Shown here: positions 26,910-36,074 of the stretch, piece by piece
Layout: every line of letters begins with the position of its first letter
Position numbering within the stretch: the stretch's first letter is position 1
Assembly (NCBI GenBank): GCA_003428585.1
Contig: QVQC01000022.1
Span: 1 to 58,346 of the forward strand
Length of the DNA stretch: 58,346 bases
Reading direction: 5' to 3'
From: Nioella halotolerans
GTDB lineage: Bacteria > Pseudomonadota > Alphaproteobacteria > Rhodobacterales > Rhodobacteraceae
Notes under the pieces: model-generated
Database searches by the model: none
Told to the model about the DNA's origin: nothing
The model's input: the letters and a program-made list of their open reading frames with translations, nothing else
Translations under genes and position numbers: made by a program

Positions 26910-27431
26910 CTACCCGACCGCGCGCAGCCCGGCGCGGAAACGGCGCATGTTCTGCCGGTAATTCTCGGCCGAGGCCAGAAGGGCGGCCCGCGCCTCCTCG
27001 TCCAGTTGGCGCACGACCTTGCCCGGTGCGCCCATCACCAGCGAGTTGTCGGGGATTTCCTTGCCTTCGGTCACCAGCGCCCCGGCCCCGACAAGGCAAC
27101 CCTTGCCGATCACCGCGCCGTTGAGGATCGTTGCGCCCATGCCGATCAGGCTGCCTGCGCCGATGGTGCAGCCATGCAGCATCGCCTTGTGTCCGACGGT
27201 GCAATCGGCGCCGATGGTCAGCGGATAACCCATGTCGGTGTGGCAGACGCAGTTTTCCTGCACGTTCGACCCGGCGCCGACGCGGATCGCCTCGTTGTCG
27301 CCGCGCAGCGTGCATCCGAACCAGACCGAGGCGCCCGGTTCCAGCACCACCCGACCGATCAGGTTGGCATCGGGCGCGACCCAGCAATCCCCGGCCACCT
27401 CGGGCGCCAAGCCGTCAAGTTCATAGAGCAT
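26910..27431 (-). CDS. Gamma-class carbonic anhydrase family protein
   Basis: A 173-residue left-handed beta-helix protein of the gamma-carbonic anhydrase-like family. Metal-ligand positions are visible in NCVCHTDMG, and [12 protein letters not shown] supplies two further His; the segment [16 protein letters not shown] carries the conserved Arg/Asp. Members range from true carbonic anhydrases to transferases, and this one could be either. The ATG overlaps the end of gmk by 11 bases, so expression is linked to gmk and yicC. Confidence 0.92.
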   Translation of the reverse strand: MLYELDGLAPEVAGDCWVAPDANLIGRVVLEPGASVWFGCTLRGDNEAIRVGAGSNVQENCVCHTDMGYPLTIGADCTVGHKAMLHGCTIGAGSLIGMGATILNGAVIGKGCLVGAGALVTEGKEIPDNSLVMGAPGKVVRQLDEEARAALLASAENYRQNMRRFRAGLRAVG

Positions 27432-28080
27432 GGCGTTCCTCCTCGAATTCCGCCTGAAGCTTGCGCACGAAACCGCGCAGGCCCGGTTGCTGCGGCTGGC
27501 GCAGGCGTTCCGCGCTGACAATGGTCTTGAGCCGGTCGAACGTCACGTCGAGATCGTCGTTGACCAAAACGTAATCGTAGCCGTCCCAATGGCTGATCTC
27601 GTCCCAACTGCGCTGCATGCGCTTGGCGATCACCTCGGCGCTGTCCTGCCCGCGTGACACCAGCCGCCGGCGCAATTCCGCGATCGAGGGCGGCAGCACG
27701 AAGATCGACAGGACATGGTCGCGCAGGACGCTCGTCTTGATCTGCTGTGCCCCCTGCCAGTCGATGTCGAACAGCACGTCGCGCCCCTCGTCGATCGCCG
27801 CGCGCACGGGCTCCAGCGGCGAGCCGTAGAAGTGGCCGAAGACATGGGCGTGTTCCAGCATCGCACCGTCCGAAACCAGCGCCTTGAAATCGGCCTCGTC
27901 GAGAAACCGGTAATCGGTGCCATCGACCTCGCCCGCGCGCGGCGGGCGGGTGGTCGCGGACACCGAGAAGGACAGTGTCGGATCCCAGCCCATCAGCCGC
28001 CGGGCGAGGGTCGACTTGCCCGCACCCGAGGGCGAGGACAGGATGATCAGAAGGCCGCGGCGGGTGTCGGGGACGGGCAT
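27421..28080 (-). CDS. gmk: Guanylate kinase
   Basis: Phosphorylates GMP to GDP. The 219-residue protein has the P-loop [15 protein letters not shown], the GMP-binding stretch [19 protein letters not shown], and the [13 protein letters not shown] region with [10 protein letters not shown]. Length is standard. It starts 2 bases after the stop of yicC and overlaps the carbonic anhydrase gene. The yicC-gmk pairing is widespread. Confidence 0.97.
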   Translation of the reverse strand: MPVPDTRRGLLIILSSPSGAGKSTLARRLMGWDPTLSFSVSATTRPPRAGEVDGTDYRFLDEADFKALVSDGAMLEHAHVFGHFYGSPLEPVRAAIDEGRDVLFDIDWQGAQQIKTSVLRDHVLSIFVLPPSIAELRRRLVSRGQDSAEVIAKRMQRSWDEISHWDGYDYVLVNDDLDVTFDRLKTIVSAERLRQPQQPGLRGFVRKLQAEFEEERHAL

Positions 28081-28082
28081 GG

Positions 28083-28970
28083 CTACTCCACGTTCTGGAC
28101 CTGCTCGCGCATCTGATCGATCACCACCTTGAGGTCAAGCCCGGTCTGGGTGAGGCCCGCATCGCCCGACTTGGAGCAAAGCGTGTTCGCCTCGCGGTTG
28201 AATTCCTGCAACAGGAAGTCAAAGCGCCGCCCGACCGGGCCATCGGCTTCCAGCAGGGCGCGGGCGGCGGGGATATGGGCACTTGCCAGCCGGTCGATTT
28301 CCTCGGTCACGTCGGTCTTGACCGCGATCAGCGCAAGCTCCTGCGCCAACCGGTCGGGGTCCATGCCGTCGCTGGCGCGCAGCACACGGGCGAGGGTCTC
28401 GGCCATCCGGTCGGCGGCGCTATCGCCGCGGGCGGCAGCCTGCTCCACGGCCTGCCCGGTCAGCGCCTCCAGCCGGTCAATCTGCGCGGTAAGTGTCCGT
28501 TGCAGCGCCCGTCCCTCCGCCGCGCGCGAGGCGAGGAAGGCCTCCAGCAGGACACCGAACTCCTCCAGCAGGGCCTCATCGGCTGGCAGCGTTTCCTCGG
28601 CGGAGGCGACCATCACCCCCGGCATGGTCAGGATACGGACCGGGTCGGGCGGGGCCACGGGCAGGCCCTGCGCCTCGGATGCGCGCTGCACATGGGACAG
28701 CGCGGCCAGGGCCGAGGACAGCGCCGCCTCGTCGACCGCGCCCGCCTTGCCGCCCTCCTCGCGCGCGACGCGCAGGGTGAGCGTGACAGAGCCGCGCGCA
28801 AGGGCGGCTTTCAGCCGCTCGCGCAACGGGATCTCCAACCGTCCGAGCCGGTCCGGCAGGCGGAGCCGCATTTCCAGCCCGCGCCCGTTGACGCCGCGCA
28901 ACTCCCAACTGCGCAGACTCCCGTCGGAGGCGACATCGCGCGCTGCATACCCGGTCATTGAATTAACCAC
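28083..28970 (-). CDS. yicC: YicC/YloC family endoribonuclease
   Basis: A 295-residue protein of the YicC family, which cleaves RNA and affects sRNA turnover in E. coli. The conserved N-terminal SMTGYA and [19 protein letters not shown], and the C-terminal [17 protein letters not shown] region followed by [22 protein letters not shown], are all present. The ATG at 28970 lies in TTCAATGACCGG; upstream sequence is AT-rich and includes TTAACCACTTAA. It heads a leftward unit with gmk and the carbonic anhydrase gene. Confidence 0.93.
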   Translation of the reverse strand: MVNSMTGYAARDVASDGSLRSWELRGVNGRGLEMRLRLPDRLGRLEIPLRERLKAALARGSVTLTLRVAREEGGKAGAVDEAALSSALAALSHVQRASEAQGLPVAPPDPVRILTMPGVMVASAEETLPADEALLEEFGVLLEAFLASRAAEGRALQRTLTAQIDRLEALTGQAVEQAAARGDSAADRMAETLARVLRASDGMDPDRLAQELALIAVKTDVTEEIDRLASAHIPAARALLEADGPVGRRFDFLLQEFNREANTLCSKSGDAGLTQTGLDLKVVIDQMREQVQNVE

Positions 28971-29114
28971 TTAAGGATTTCCCCCCTGCGCATCGAATTG
29001 TTCAGATGTTATTAACGTCCCGGTAAGGAATGGTCGCCAAGCGTTATCACATCGTCCGTTGCAACGCCAATGCGCGGCCAGACCTGAAAGGGCCCGGCAA
29101 GGCAGGAGCGTGAC

Positions 29115-29765
29115 ATGACCAGCGGTTCGATCCCGACGCCCGACACGTCAACATCCCGGGTCGTGCCCCTCTGGCACTGGCAAGATGGCCCGACGGGCGC
29201 GATGCTGGCCCGGGTGCAGCACCAATGGGCCGCGCTGCGCCATGGCACTGCACCGCCCGCCCGCGCCGACCTGCGCCCCGAGGCGCTTGGCCCGGCCCTG
29301 CCCTGCGCGTTCCTGATCGACCGGGCACACCCCGGAAAGCTGCGCTTCCGGCTGGCCGGACAGCACCTGTCGCGGCTGATGGGGTTGGATGTGCGGGGCA
29401 TGCCGCTGCGCGCCTTTTTCGAGCTTGGAGACCGCAGCGCGTTGATGGAGAAGGCTGAACAGGTCTTCGAGCAGCCGGCCATGCTGAGGCTGCAACTGGT
29501 ATCGGACGCGCAGGGTTGCACCGTGCTCGACGGCCAGATGCTTCTGTTGCCGCTACGGGGGCGGTCCGGCCGCGTGGATCGCGCGCTCGGGGTTCTGGCC
29601 ACCGACGGGCCGTTGGGCCTGCCGCCGCGCAGGTTTCGCATACGGCGCGCCGCGCTCTCGGCACTCGATCCGTGCCGCGATCCCACCCCGGGCAGCCCGG
29701 CAGGGGCCGCGCCGCGCCGTGGCAGGGGCCGCGTGCTGACGGTGATCAAGGGCGGCAAGGTCTGA
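29115..29765 (+). CDS. PAS-domain (PAS_5 type) protein
   Basis: A 216-residue soluble protein. Residues about 30-165 match the PAS_5-type single-domain proteins common in roseobacters: WQDGPTGAMLARVQHQWAALR, then CAFLIDRAHPGKLRFRLAGQHLSRLMGLDVRGMPLRAFF and a VLDGQMLLLPLRG strand. The last ~45 residues are Arg/Pro/Gly-rich and end in VLTVIKGGKV. No output domain is attached, so it may be a sensor or adaptor. AGGAGCG lies 7 bases before the ATG. It is divergent from yicC. Confidence 0.77.
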   Translation: MTSGSIPTPDTSTSRVVPLWHWQDGPTGAMLARVQHQWAALRHGTAPPARADLRPEALGPALPCAFLIDRAHPGKLRFRLAGQHLSRLMGLDVRGMPLRAFFELGDRSALMEKAEQVFEQPAMLRLQLVSDAQGCTVLDGQMLLLPLRGRSGRVDRALGVLATDGPLGLPPRRFRIRRAALSALDPCRDPTPGSPAGAAPRRGRGRVLTVIKGGKV

Positions 29766-29785
29766 TCAGCGCAGGGCGTCAATCG

Positions 29786-29817
29786 AAAACGCCCCGACCT
29801 GCCTGCAGGACGGGGCG
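29786..29817 (-). terminator. Rho-independent terminator after aroG
   Basis: Stem CGCCCCG (29790-29796) with CGGGGCG (29811-29817). On the leftward strand the stem is followed by TTTTCG, so it serves aroG, which stops 25 bases before it. It also lies after the convergent PAS-protein gene. Confidence 0.75.
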
Positions 29818-29842
29818 CGTTCTGTCCGGGGCAAGCAGCGTA

Positions 29843-31213
29843 TCAGCCCGCTGCAACCGCCGTAGGCCGACCTGTGGCCGAAAGCTCTTCGGCCACGAGG
29901 AAGGCCAGTTCCAGCGATTGCGATGCGTTGAGGCGCGGGTCGCAGGCCGTGTGGTAGCGATCCGAGAGATCTTCGTCCGTCACCGCGCGCACACCGCCGG
30001 TGCATTCGGTCACGTCCTTGCCCGTCATCTCGAAATGCACCCCGCCCGGCACCGTGCCCTCGGCGCGATGCACCGCGAAGAATTCCTGTACCTCGCGCAG
30101 CACGCTGTCGAAGGGGCGGGTCTTGTAGCCAGAGCCCGACTTGATCGTGTTGCCGTGCATCGGGTCGCAGGACCAGACCACGTTGGCGCCTTCCTCTCGC
30201 ACCGTCCTGATCAGCCGTGGCAGGTGGTCGCCCACCGACCCGGCCCCGAAGCGCGCGATCAGGGTCAGCCGCCCGGCCGCGTTGTCGGGATTGAGCGTGG
30301 CCATCAGCCGCTTGAGGTCATCCTCGCTGGTCGTCGGGCCGCATTTCAACCCGATCGGGTTCTGCACGCCGCGGCAAAACTCGACATGCGCGCCATCGGG
30401 CTGGCGCGTGCGGTCGCCGATCCAGATCATGTGGCCCGAGCCCGCCACCGGCAGGCCGGTCGTGGAATCGACGCGCGCCAACGCCTCCTCGTATTCCAGC
30501 AGCAGCGCTTCGTGGCTGGTGTAGAAATCCACAGTGCCCAGCGTATGCGCGGTTTCCGAGTTCAGCCCGGCCGCCGTCATGAAATCGAGCGCGTCCGAGA
30601 TCCGGTTGGCCATGTCGCGGTACTTGTCGGCCTCGTCGCCATCGGTAAAGCCCAGCGTCCAGGCATGCACCCGGTGGATATCGGCGAAGCCGCCTTGGCT
30701 GAAGGCGCGGAGAAGGTTCAGCGAGGCCGCCGCCTGCGTGTAGGCCTGCAACATCTTGGAGGGGTTCGGGCTCCGGGCTTCGGGCGTGAAGTCAAGTTCG
30801 TTGACGATATCGCCGCGGTAGGAGGGCAGCTCCACGCCGTCCTTCACCTCCACCGGCGCGCTGCGCGGCTTGGCGAACTGACCGGCCATGCGCCCCACCT
30901 TGACCACCGGCACCTTGGCGCCATAGGTCAGCACGACGGCCATTTGCAGCATCACCTTGTAGGTATCGCGTATGGAATCGGCGGAAAACTCGGCAAAGCT
31001 TTCGGCGCAGTCACCGCCCTGCAGCAGGAAGGCCTCACCACGCGACGCGGCGGCCAGTTGCTCGCGCAGCTTGCGGGTCTCACCGGCAAAGACGAGCGGC
31101 GGATAGCTGGCCAGCTGCGCCTCGACCGCCGCCAATGCCTCGGCATCGGGATAGTCGGGCATCTGAACGCGCGGCTTCGATCTCCAATCCGATTTCGTCC
31201 ATGCCTGTGCCAT
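29843..31213 (-). CDS. aroG: 3-deoxy-7-phosphoheptulonate synthase, class II
   Basis: First step of the shikimate pathway, condensing phosphoenolpyruvate and erythrose 4-phosphate. The 456-residue length and motifs are those of plant-like class II DAHP synthases: [64 protein letters not shown], and [10 protein letters not shown] with GGVHFEMTG for metal and substrate binding. AGGAGGG lies just upstream of the ATG. It is a single-gene unit closed by a terminator, divergent from the GlxA-type regulator. Confidence 0.97.
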   Translation of the reverse strand: MAQAWTKSDWRSKPRVQMPDYPDAEALAAVEAQLASYPPLVFAGETRKLREQLAAASRGEAFLLQGGDCAESFAEFSADSIRDTYKVMLQMAVVLTYGAKVPVVKVGRMAGQFAKPRSAPVEVKDGVELPSYRGDIVNELDFTPEARSPNPSKMLQAYTQAAASLNLLRAFSQGGFADIHRVHAWTLGFTDGDEADKYRDMANRISDALDFMTAAGLNSETAHTLGTVDFYTSHEALLLEYEEALARVDSTTGLPVAGSGHMIWIGDRTRQPDGAHVEFCRGVQNPIGLKCGPTTSEDDLKRLMATLNPDNAAGRLTLIARFGAGSVGDHLPRLIRTVREEGANVVWSCDPMHGNTIKSGSGYKTRPFDSVLREVQEFFAVHRAEGTVPGGVHFEMTGKDVTECTGGVRAVTDEDLSDRYHTACDPRLNASQSLELAFLVAEELSATGRPTAVAAG

Positions 31214-31323
31214 GATGCACCCTCCTGTAACAATCGGCCCCGCTTATACGCTCAGGGCGCGCGAGGTCCAATGCGAAATTCAACCCACCGGGGATTGCGC
31301 CGCCCGGAAAATGGTGGTTTCGC

Positions 31324-31351
31324 TATAAGAGGCAGTCAGGGAGGATGACTG
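31324..31351 (+). promoter_or_regulatory. Possible promoter and inverted repeat before the GlxA-type regulator
   Basis: TATAAG at 31324-31329 could be a -10 element; the -35 region is weak. It is followed by a 6-bp perfect inverted repeat CAGTCA (31333-31338) and TGACTG (31346-31351) with GGGAGGA as loop. The repeat would lie at the transcript start and could be an operator or a 5' hairpin. The coding start is 18 bases beyond it. Confidence 0.35.
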
Positions 31352-31369
31352 TACAAGAAAGGCAGCGGT

Positions 31370-32359
31370 ATGGCCCCCCTTTTGAACGGCATTCCAAGAC
31401 AGCCCAAGCGGTTCGTGTTCGTCCTGTTGGACAATTTCACCATGCTCAGTTTCGCTGGCGCGGTGGATGCGCTGCGCATTGCCAACCGGCTGGCCGGGGG
31501 CGACCTTTACAAGGTCGTGTTCGCCGGTGAAGGCGGTGACGAGGTGCGCTGCAGTTCGTATGCGCGACTGCGGGTCGACATGGATCTGGAGGAGCTGTCG
31601 CGCGAGGACACCGTTGTCGTGTGTGGCGGCACCGATGTGCAGAATGCCACGACCAAGCGGATGGTGAACTGGCTCCGGCGCGAGGCGCGCCGCGGCTGCA
31701 CAATGGTCGCGCTGTGCACGGCGGGCTACACGATGGCCAAGGCGGGGCTGCTCGACGGACGGCGCGCGACGATCCACTGGGAAAACCAGGACAGTTTTTC
31801 GGAAGAGTTCGAAGAGGTGAACCTGACCAAGTCGGTCTTCGTGATCGACGGCAACCGGATGACCACGGCGGGCGGCACCGCCTCGATCGACCTGATGCTG
31901 ACGCTGATCGCCAATGACCATGGCGAGGATCTGGCCAGCCAGGTGGCCGACCAGATGATCTATACCTCGATCCGCACCGACCAGGATTCGCAGCGCCTGT
32001 CGATCCCCACGCGGATCGGCGTGCGCCACCCGAAGCTGAGCCAGGTCATCCGGATGATGGAGCACAACCTTGAGGAACCGATCAGCCCGGCCATCCTGGC
32101 GCAGGAGGTCGGCATGTCCACGCGCCAGCTTGAACGGCTGTTCCGGCGCTATCTCAACCGCAGCCCCAAGCGGTATTACATGGAACTCAGGCTGCAAAAG
32201 GCGCGCAACCTCCTGATGCAGACCGACATGAGCGTGATCAACGTGGCGCTTGCCTGCGGCTTCGCCTCGCCCTCGCATTTTTCCAAGTGCTACCGGGCGC
32301 ATTACGACACCACCCCCTACCGCGAACGCGGCGCGCAGGGGTCACGCGTCACCGCATGA
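31370..32359 (+). CDS. GlxA family transcriptional regulator (DJ-1/PfpI domain plus AraC HTH)
   Basis: A 329-residue regulator. Residues about 15-190 form a DJ-1/PfpI-like glutamine amidotransferase-type domain with Cys116 in the elbow VALCTAGYTM; residues about 225-325 are the AraC-type double helix-turn-helix, including ILAQEVGMSTRQLERLFRRYLNRSP and LACGFASPSHFSKCYRAHY. Relatives such as GbdR, CdhR and ArgR sense quaternary amines or amino acids, which may be the role here; no target genes are adjacent. Divergent from aroG with 156 bases between starts. Confidence 0.92.
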   Translation: MAPLLNGIPRQPKRFVFVLLDNFTMLSFAGAVDALRIANRLAGGDLYKVVFAGEGGDEVRCSSYARLRVDMDLEELSREDTVVVCGGTDVQNATTKRMVNWLRREARRGCTMVALCTAGYTMAKAGLLDGRRATIHWENQDSFSEEFEEVNLTKSVFVIDGNRMTTAGGTASIDLMLTLIANDHGEDLASQVADQMIYTSIRTDQDSQRLSIPTRIGVRHPKLSQVIRMMEHNLEEPISPAILAQEVGMSTRQLERLFRRYLNRSPKRYYMELRLQKARNLLMQTDMSVINVALACGFASPSHFSKCYRAHYDTTPYRERGAQGSRVTA

Positions 32360-32387
32360 CCCGGATCGCACCGGAGGACGCCATGCC

Positions 32388-32654
32388 TCAGCCCTGCCCG
32401 ATGCGGGCAGCCCGTCCGCCGCGCCGCGCGGCTTTCGGGGGCGCCGCCTCTGCCTCGCGCAGCACCGCCGTCATCGGGTGGTCCGGGTTGTTCGCGGCGT
32501 AGCGCGCAAGCAGCGCCGCGATGTGGGGCAACGGCTCGGGGTCGGGCAGGCTCAGCGCCCAGTCCATGAAGATCGACCGGCATTCGCCGTCGCTGATCCC
32601 CTCTATCCGGTATGCCTCGAAGATCAGGGCCTTGGGGTCGCTTGCGTCTTTCAC
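32388..32654 (-). CDS. Small conserved-looking protein coupled to glnE
   Basis: An 88-residue soluble protein that I do not recognise. It reads KALIFEAYRIEGISDGECRSIFMDWALSLP, then an Ala-rich helix (HIAALLARYAANNPDHPMTAVLREAE) and a basic Ala/Arg/Gly tail. The ATG overlaps the glnE stop by 4 bases, so it is probably translated by coupling to glnE. Compact helical content and coupling support a real gene. Any role in nitrogen control is only suggested by position. Confidence 0.72.
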   Translation of the reverse strand: MKDASDPKALIFEAYRIEGISDGECRSIFMDWALSLPDPEPLPHIAALLARYAANNPDHPMTAVLREAEAAPPKAARRGGRAARIGQG

Positions 32655-35449
32655 GTCATCTCCTCCGGTTCCGGCGGATTCGCCAATGCCGCGTCGATGA
32701 TAGCTTGCGACGCGGCCCGCAGGCTTTCCGTTTTCGCGCCCAATTCGGTGCTGTCCGCGACACCGGCTTCGCGCGCGGTAAACGCGCGCCCGCCCTGCCC
32801 TACCTCGTCGAGGTCGAGCCGCCGATCGGTCAGAAGCCGCGCCGCGTGGTTGAGCCGACCGTAGTGATGATGCGCCTCGGCAAGGGTGCGCGCGTCGTCA
32901 GGCCCGATCCAGTCTATCGAAACGGCGGTTTCCAGTTGCCCGGCCACGTCACGTGCCGGCACGCCCGCGATCAGCGCCGCCGCCTCGGCCAGAAGTTCGA
33001 TATCCTTCATCCGTCCGGGGCCATCCTTGGCGTCCAGCCCTTCGCCCCCACGCCCCGCGGCAGCCAACCTGTCGCGCATGTCCTGGGCGTCGGCCGCGAT
33101 ACGGGCCGGGTCGCGCGGCGTGGTCAGCACCTCGAGCCGCACCGCCTCGATATCCACGCAAAGGCCGATCTCGCCCGCGACGGGCCGCGCACGGGTCAGC
33201 GCAAGATGCTCCCATGTCCAGGCCTCGGTCTTCTGGTAGTGGCGGAAGCTGGAAAGCGCCGTTGCCACCGGCCCCTGACGCCCGGAGGGGCGCAGCCGCA
33301 TGTCCACCTCGTAAAGCTTGCCGTCGGCCATCGGCGCGGTCAGCGCGGTGATCAGCGTCTTGGTCGCCTTGGCGAACCAGCCGCGCGGATCAAGCGGGCG
33401 GCGGCCTTCGGTCATCTCCACCCCCCCGGCATCGTAGATCACCAGAAGATCCAGATCCGATCCCGCCGTCAGTTGCCCCGTCCCGAGGCTTCCCATCGCC
33501 ACCACCGCGCCGCCGCGCCCCGGCGCCGGGCCGTGGCGGCGCGCGACCTCGTCGCAAACCCGCGGCCAGAGCGCGCGCAGGATGACATCGGCGAGCATGG
33601 AATATTCCGCCCCCGCCACCTCGGCCGAGATCAGTCCGCGCAGGTGATGCACCCCCACCCGGAAATGCCATTCCTTCATCCAGCGGCGCGCGGCATTCAG
33701 GACATCCTCGTAATCCAGCCCATCAAGCGCTGCCTCCAGATCCGCGGCAAGCCCGGATTCGTCGGGCCACGGATCGAAGAAATCGCCACCGATCACCGCG
33801 TCCAGAACCCCGGAATTGCGCGACAGGTAGCGCGACAGCCCCGGCGCGGTGCCGCAGATATCGACGATCAGGTCGACCAGCGGCGGGTTGGCCTGGAAAA
33901 GCGAGAAAAGCTGCACCCCCGCCGGCAGACCGCGCAGGAAACCGTCGAAATTGGTCAGCGCCTCCTCGGGCCGCGGCGTCGCGGCGAAGCGCGCCAGCAG
34001 GTCGGGCTTCAGCCGCGCGAAGATCGCCTGCCCCCGCGCCGAACGCAGCGCCGGGTAGCCGGGCCAGCGGGCAACAATTTCCAGCGCCTTGTCGGACAGC
34101 GCCGGCGTCTCGGCCTCCGGCGCCTCGGGCTTGAAGAACGGCTCGCAGAGCGCCTCCACCTCGGCCAGCCTGTCGCGCAGGTCGGCGCGGAAAGCGGCAA
34201 CGTCGTCGGTGCCGCAGAAATGCGCCAGCCGCGAGATCCCCTCCCCGGAGCTCGGCAACAGGTGGGTCTGGGCATCGTTGATCATCTGCACACGGTGCTC
34301 AATCTCGCGGTGAAGGCGGTAGTGACGGATCAGCTTGTCGCGCACCTCCGCCTCGATCCAGCCCTTCTCGGCAAGGGTGTCCAGTGCCGGGACGGTGCCG
34401 CGAAGCCGCAGGTCGGGGTCGCGTCCGCCGGCGACGATCTGCCGGGTCTGGGCGAAGAACTCGATTTCCCGGATACCGCCGGCGCCCAGCTTCATGTTGT
34501 GGCCTTCCAGCGTGATCGGCCCGTGCAAGCCCTTGTGGCTGCGGATCTTTTCGCGCATTTCGTGGGTGTCCTCGATGGCCGCGAAATCGAGGTGCTTGCG
34601 CCAGACGAAGGGGGTCAGCGTTTCAAGGAACCGCTCGCCCGCCGCGATGTCCCCCGCGCAGGGCCGGGCCTTGATATAGGCGGCGCGTTCCCAGTTGCGC
34701 CCCTCGGCCTCGTAATAGCGTTCGGCGGCGGCCATGGAGATGCAGACCGGCGTGACCGAGGCATCGGGGCGCAGGCGCAGGTCGGTGCGGAAGACGTAGC
34801 CGTCGCGCGTCACGTCCGACAGAGCCGCCGCCAGCCGCCGCGTGACCTTGATGAAGCTGCTGCGGGCCTCTTGCTCATCCTCGGGCGCGAAGCGACTTTC
34901 GTCGAAGAGCACGATGAGGTCGATATCCGAGGAATAGTTCAACTCCCCCGCGCCCATCTTGCCCATGGCCAGCGCCACCATGCCGGCGCCGGTCGCGGCG
35001 TCGTCCTCGGTCATGCCGGGGATCTTGCCGCGCCGGGCCTCGGCGGCGACCAGCCGGCGGATCGCCACGTCGACGCAGGCATCGGCGAAATCGGTCAGAA
35101 AGCCGGTCACCCGCTCCAGCGGCCAGGCGCCGCCCAGGTCGGCCATCGCCGCGTAAAGCGCCACCCGCCGTTTCATGCGCCGCAGCCCCGGCGCGAGGTC
35201 ATCGGCGCGGATTGCCCGCGTCTCGTCGATCAGCGCGCGGTGCACCGCGTCGGGCGGCTGGTCCAGCACGGGCGAAAGCCACGCCGCCTCCTTTCCCACA
35301 AGGCCCGACAGGTAGGGGCTGCACCCGGCCATGCCCGCGATCAGCGGGCGCAAATCAGGCGACAGGTCCGGCAGATGCGCAAGGGCATCGGCGCCCCTTT
35401 CCGAATCGAAGGGCACGGGGTGGCGGGTGATGTGCGATGCAAGGCTCAT
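32651..35449 (-). CDS. glnE: Bifunctional glutamine-synthetase adenylyltransferase/deadenylyltransferase
   Basis: GlnE adds and removes AMP on glutamine synthetase in response to PII and glutamine. The 932-residue protein has two nucleotidyltransferase domains: the N-terminal deadenylylase with GKMGAGELNYSSDIDLIVLFD, and the C-terminal adenylylase with GSLGTGQLTAGSDLDLLVIYD; KLGAGGIREIEFFAQ lies between them. Both domains keep the paired aspartates. The ATG at 35449 (MSLASHITRH) gives the normal N-terminus, although the frame continues upstream. It overlaps the 88-residue gene by ATGA and is divergent from ybaK. Confidence 0.95.
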   Translation of the reverse strand: MSLASHITRHPVPFDSERGADALAHLPDLSPDLRPLIAGMAGCSPYLSGLVGKEAAWLSPVLDQPPDAVHRALIDETRAIRADDLAPGLRRMKRRVALYAAMADLGGAWPLERVTGFLTDFADACVDVAIRRLVAAEARRGKIPGMTEDDAATGAGMVALAMGKMGAGELNYSSDIDLIVLFDESRFAPEDEQEARSSFIKVTRRLAAALSDVTRDGYVFRTDLRLRPDASVTPVCISMAAAERYYEAEGRNWERAAYIKARPCAGDIAAGERFLETLTPFVWRKHLDFAAIEDTHEMREKIRSHKGLHGPITLEGHNMKLGAGGIREIEFFAQTRQIVAGGRDPDLRLRGTVPALDTLAEKGWIEAEVRDKLIRHYRLHREIEHRVQMINDAQTHLLPSSGEGISRLAHFCGTDDVAAFRADLRDRLAEVEALCEPFFKPEAPEAETPALSDKALEIVARWPGYPALRSARGQAIFARLKPDLLARFAATPRPEEALTNFDGFLRGLPAGVQLFSLFQANPPLVDLIVDICGTAPGLSRYLSRNSGVLDAVIGGDFFDPWPDESGLAADLEAALDGLDYEDVLNAARRWMKEWHFRVGVHHLRGLISAEVAGAEYSMLADVILRALWPRVCDEVARRHGPAPGRGGAVVAMGSLGTGQLTAGSDLDLLVIYDAGGVEMTEGRRPLDPRGWFAKATKTLITALTAPMADGKLYEVDMRLRPSGRQGPVATALSSFRHYQKTEAWTWEHLALTRARPVAGEIGLCVDIEAVRLEVLTTPRDPARIAADAQDMRDRLAAAGRGGEGLDAKDGPGRMKDIELLAEAAALIAGVPARDVAGQLETAVSIDWIGPDDARTLAEAHHHYGRLNHAARLLTDRRLDLDEVGQGGRAFTAREAGVADSTELGAKTESLRAASQAIIDAALANPPEPEEMT

Positions 35450-35543
35450 GGCGCTTTTGATGGCGGGCGATGCGCGCCGCGTCAATCGCTTGCACATCGC
35501 GGTGACTTCGGGGGATAAGACGGGACGATCGAAAGGAACCGTG

Positions 35544-36014
35544 ATGAGCAAGAGCCTCAAACGCGTCACGCGCGCCTTGCAGGAGGCCGGGATCGCGGCC
35601 GAGGTGCTGGAAATGGCGGGCAGCACCCGAACCGCTACCGAGGCAGCGGAACAGGCGGGCTGCGCCGTCGACCAGATCTGCAAATCGGTGATCTTCCGCG
35701 GCGAGGAGAGCGGCGCGGCACTGCTGTTCATGACCGCAGGTGGCAACATTGTCTGCGCCGACAAGGCCAGCGCGCTGGCCGGTGAACCGCTTGGCAAGGC
35801 GGATGCGGCGCTGATCCGGGCGCAGACGGGGTTTGCCATCGGCGGGGTCGCGCCGGTGGGGCATCTCAATCCGATCCGGGCGTGGTTGGACCCGCGCCTG
35901 ATGGATTTCGACATGGTCTATGCCGCCGCCGGCACCCCGCGCCACATCGTGCCGATCCCGCCCGATGAGATCCTGCGCCTGACCGGGGCCGAAACGGGCG
36001 ATTTCATCGGCTGA
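35544..36014 (+). CDS. YbaK/EbsC family aminoacyl-tRNA deacylase
   Basis: A 156-residue single-domain protein of the YbaK/ProX editing family, which hydrolyses mischarged aminoacyl-tRNA. The conserved CKSVIFRG strand, ACADKASAL-like VCADKASALAGEPL, GFAIGGVAPVGH (with the G-G-x-x-P-x-G signature) and FDMVYAAAGTPRHIVPI are visible. Which tRNA it edits cannot be told. AAAGGA precedes the start; a GTG one codon earlier is possible. Confidence 0.92.
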   Translation: MSKSLKRVTRALQEAGIAAEVLEMAGSTRTATEAAEQAGCAVDQICKSVIFRGEESGAALLFMTAGGNIVCADKASALAGEPLGKADAALIRAQTGFAIGGVAPVGHLNPIRAWLDPRLMDFDMVYAAAGTPRHIVPIPPDEILRLTGAETGDFIG

Positions 36015-36074
36015 CGCATGTCGGGTCCAAGGGGAACGCCCGACGCGGCGCGACGCTTGGCCGGCGATCACCCC

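Noticed and set aside
28955..28985. CtrA-binding site (TTAACCACTTAA) at the yicC start
   Set aside because: The half-sites are 4 bases apart, whereas the CtrA motif needs TTAA-N7-TTAAC; also close to the yicC start codon.
32612..35518. Very long open frame opposite glnE
   Set aside because: It is the GC-rich mirror of glnE; composition is Arg/Gly/Pro-rich without motifs, while the opposite strand has both GlnE catalytic domains.
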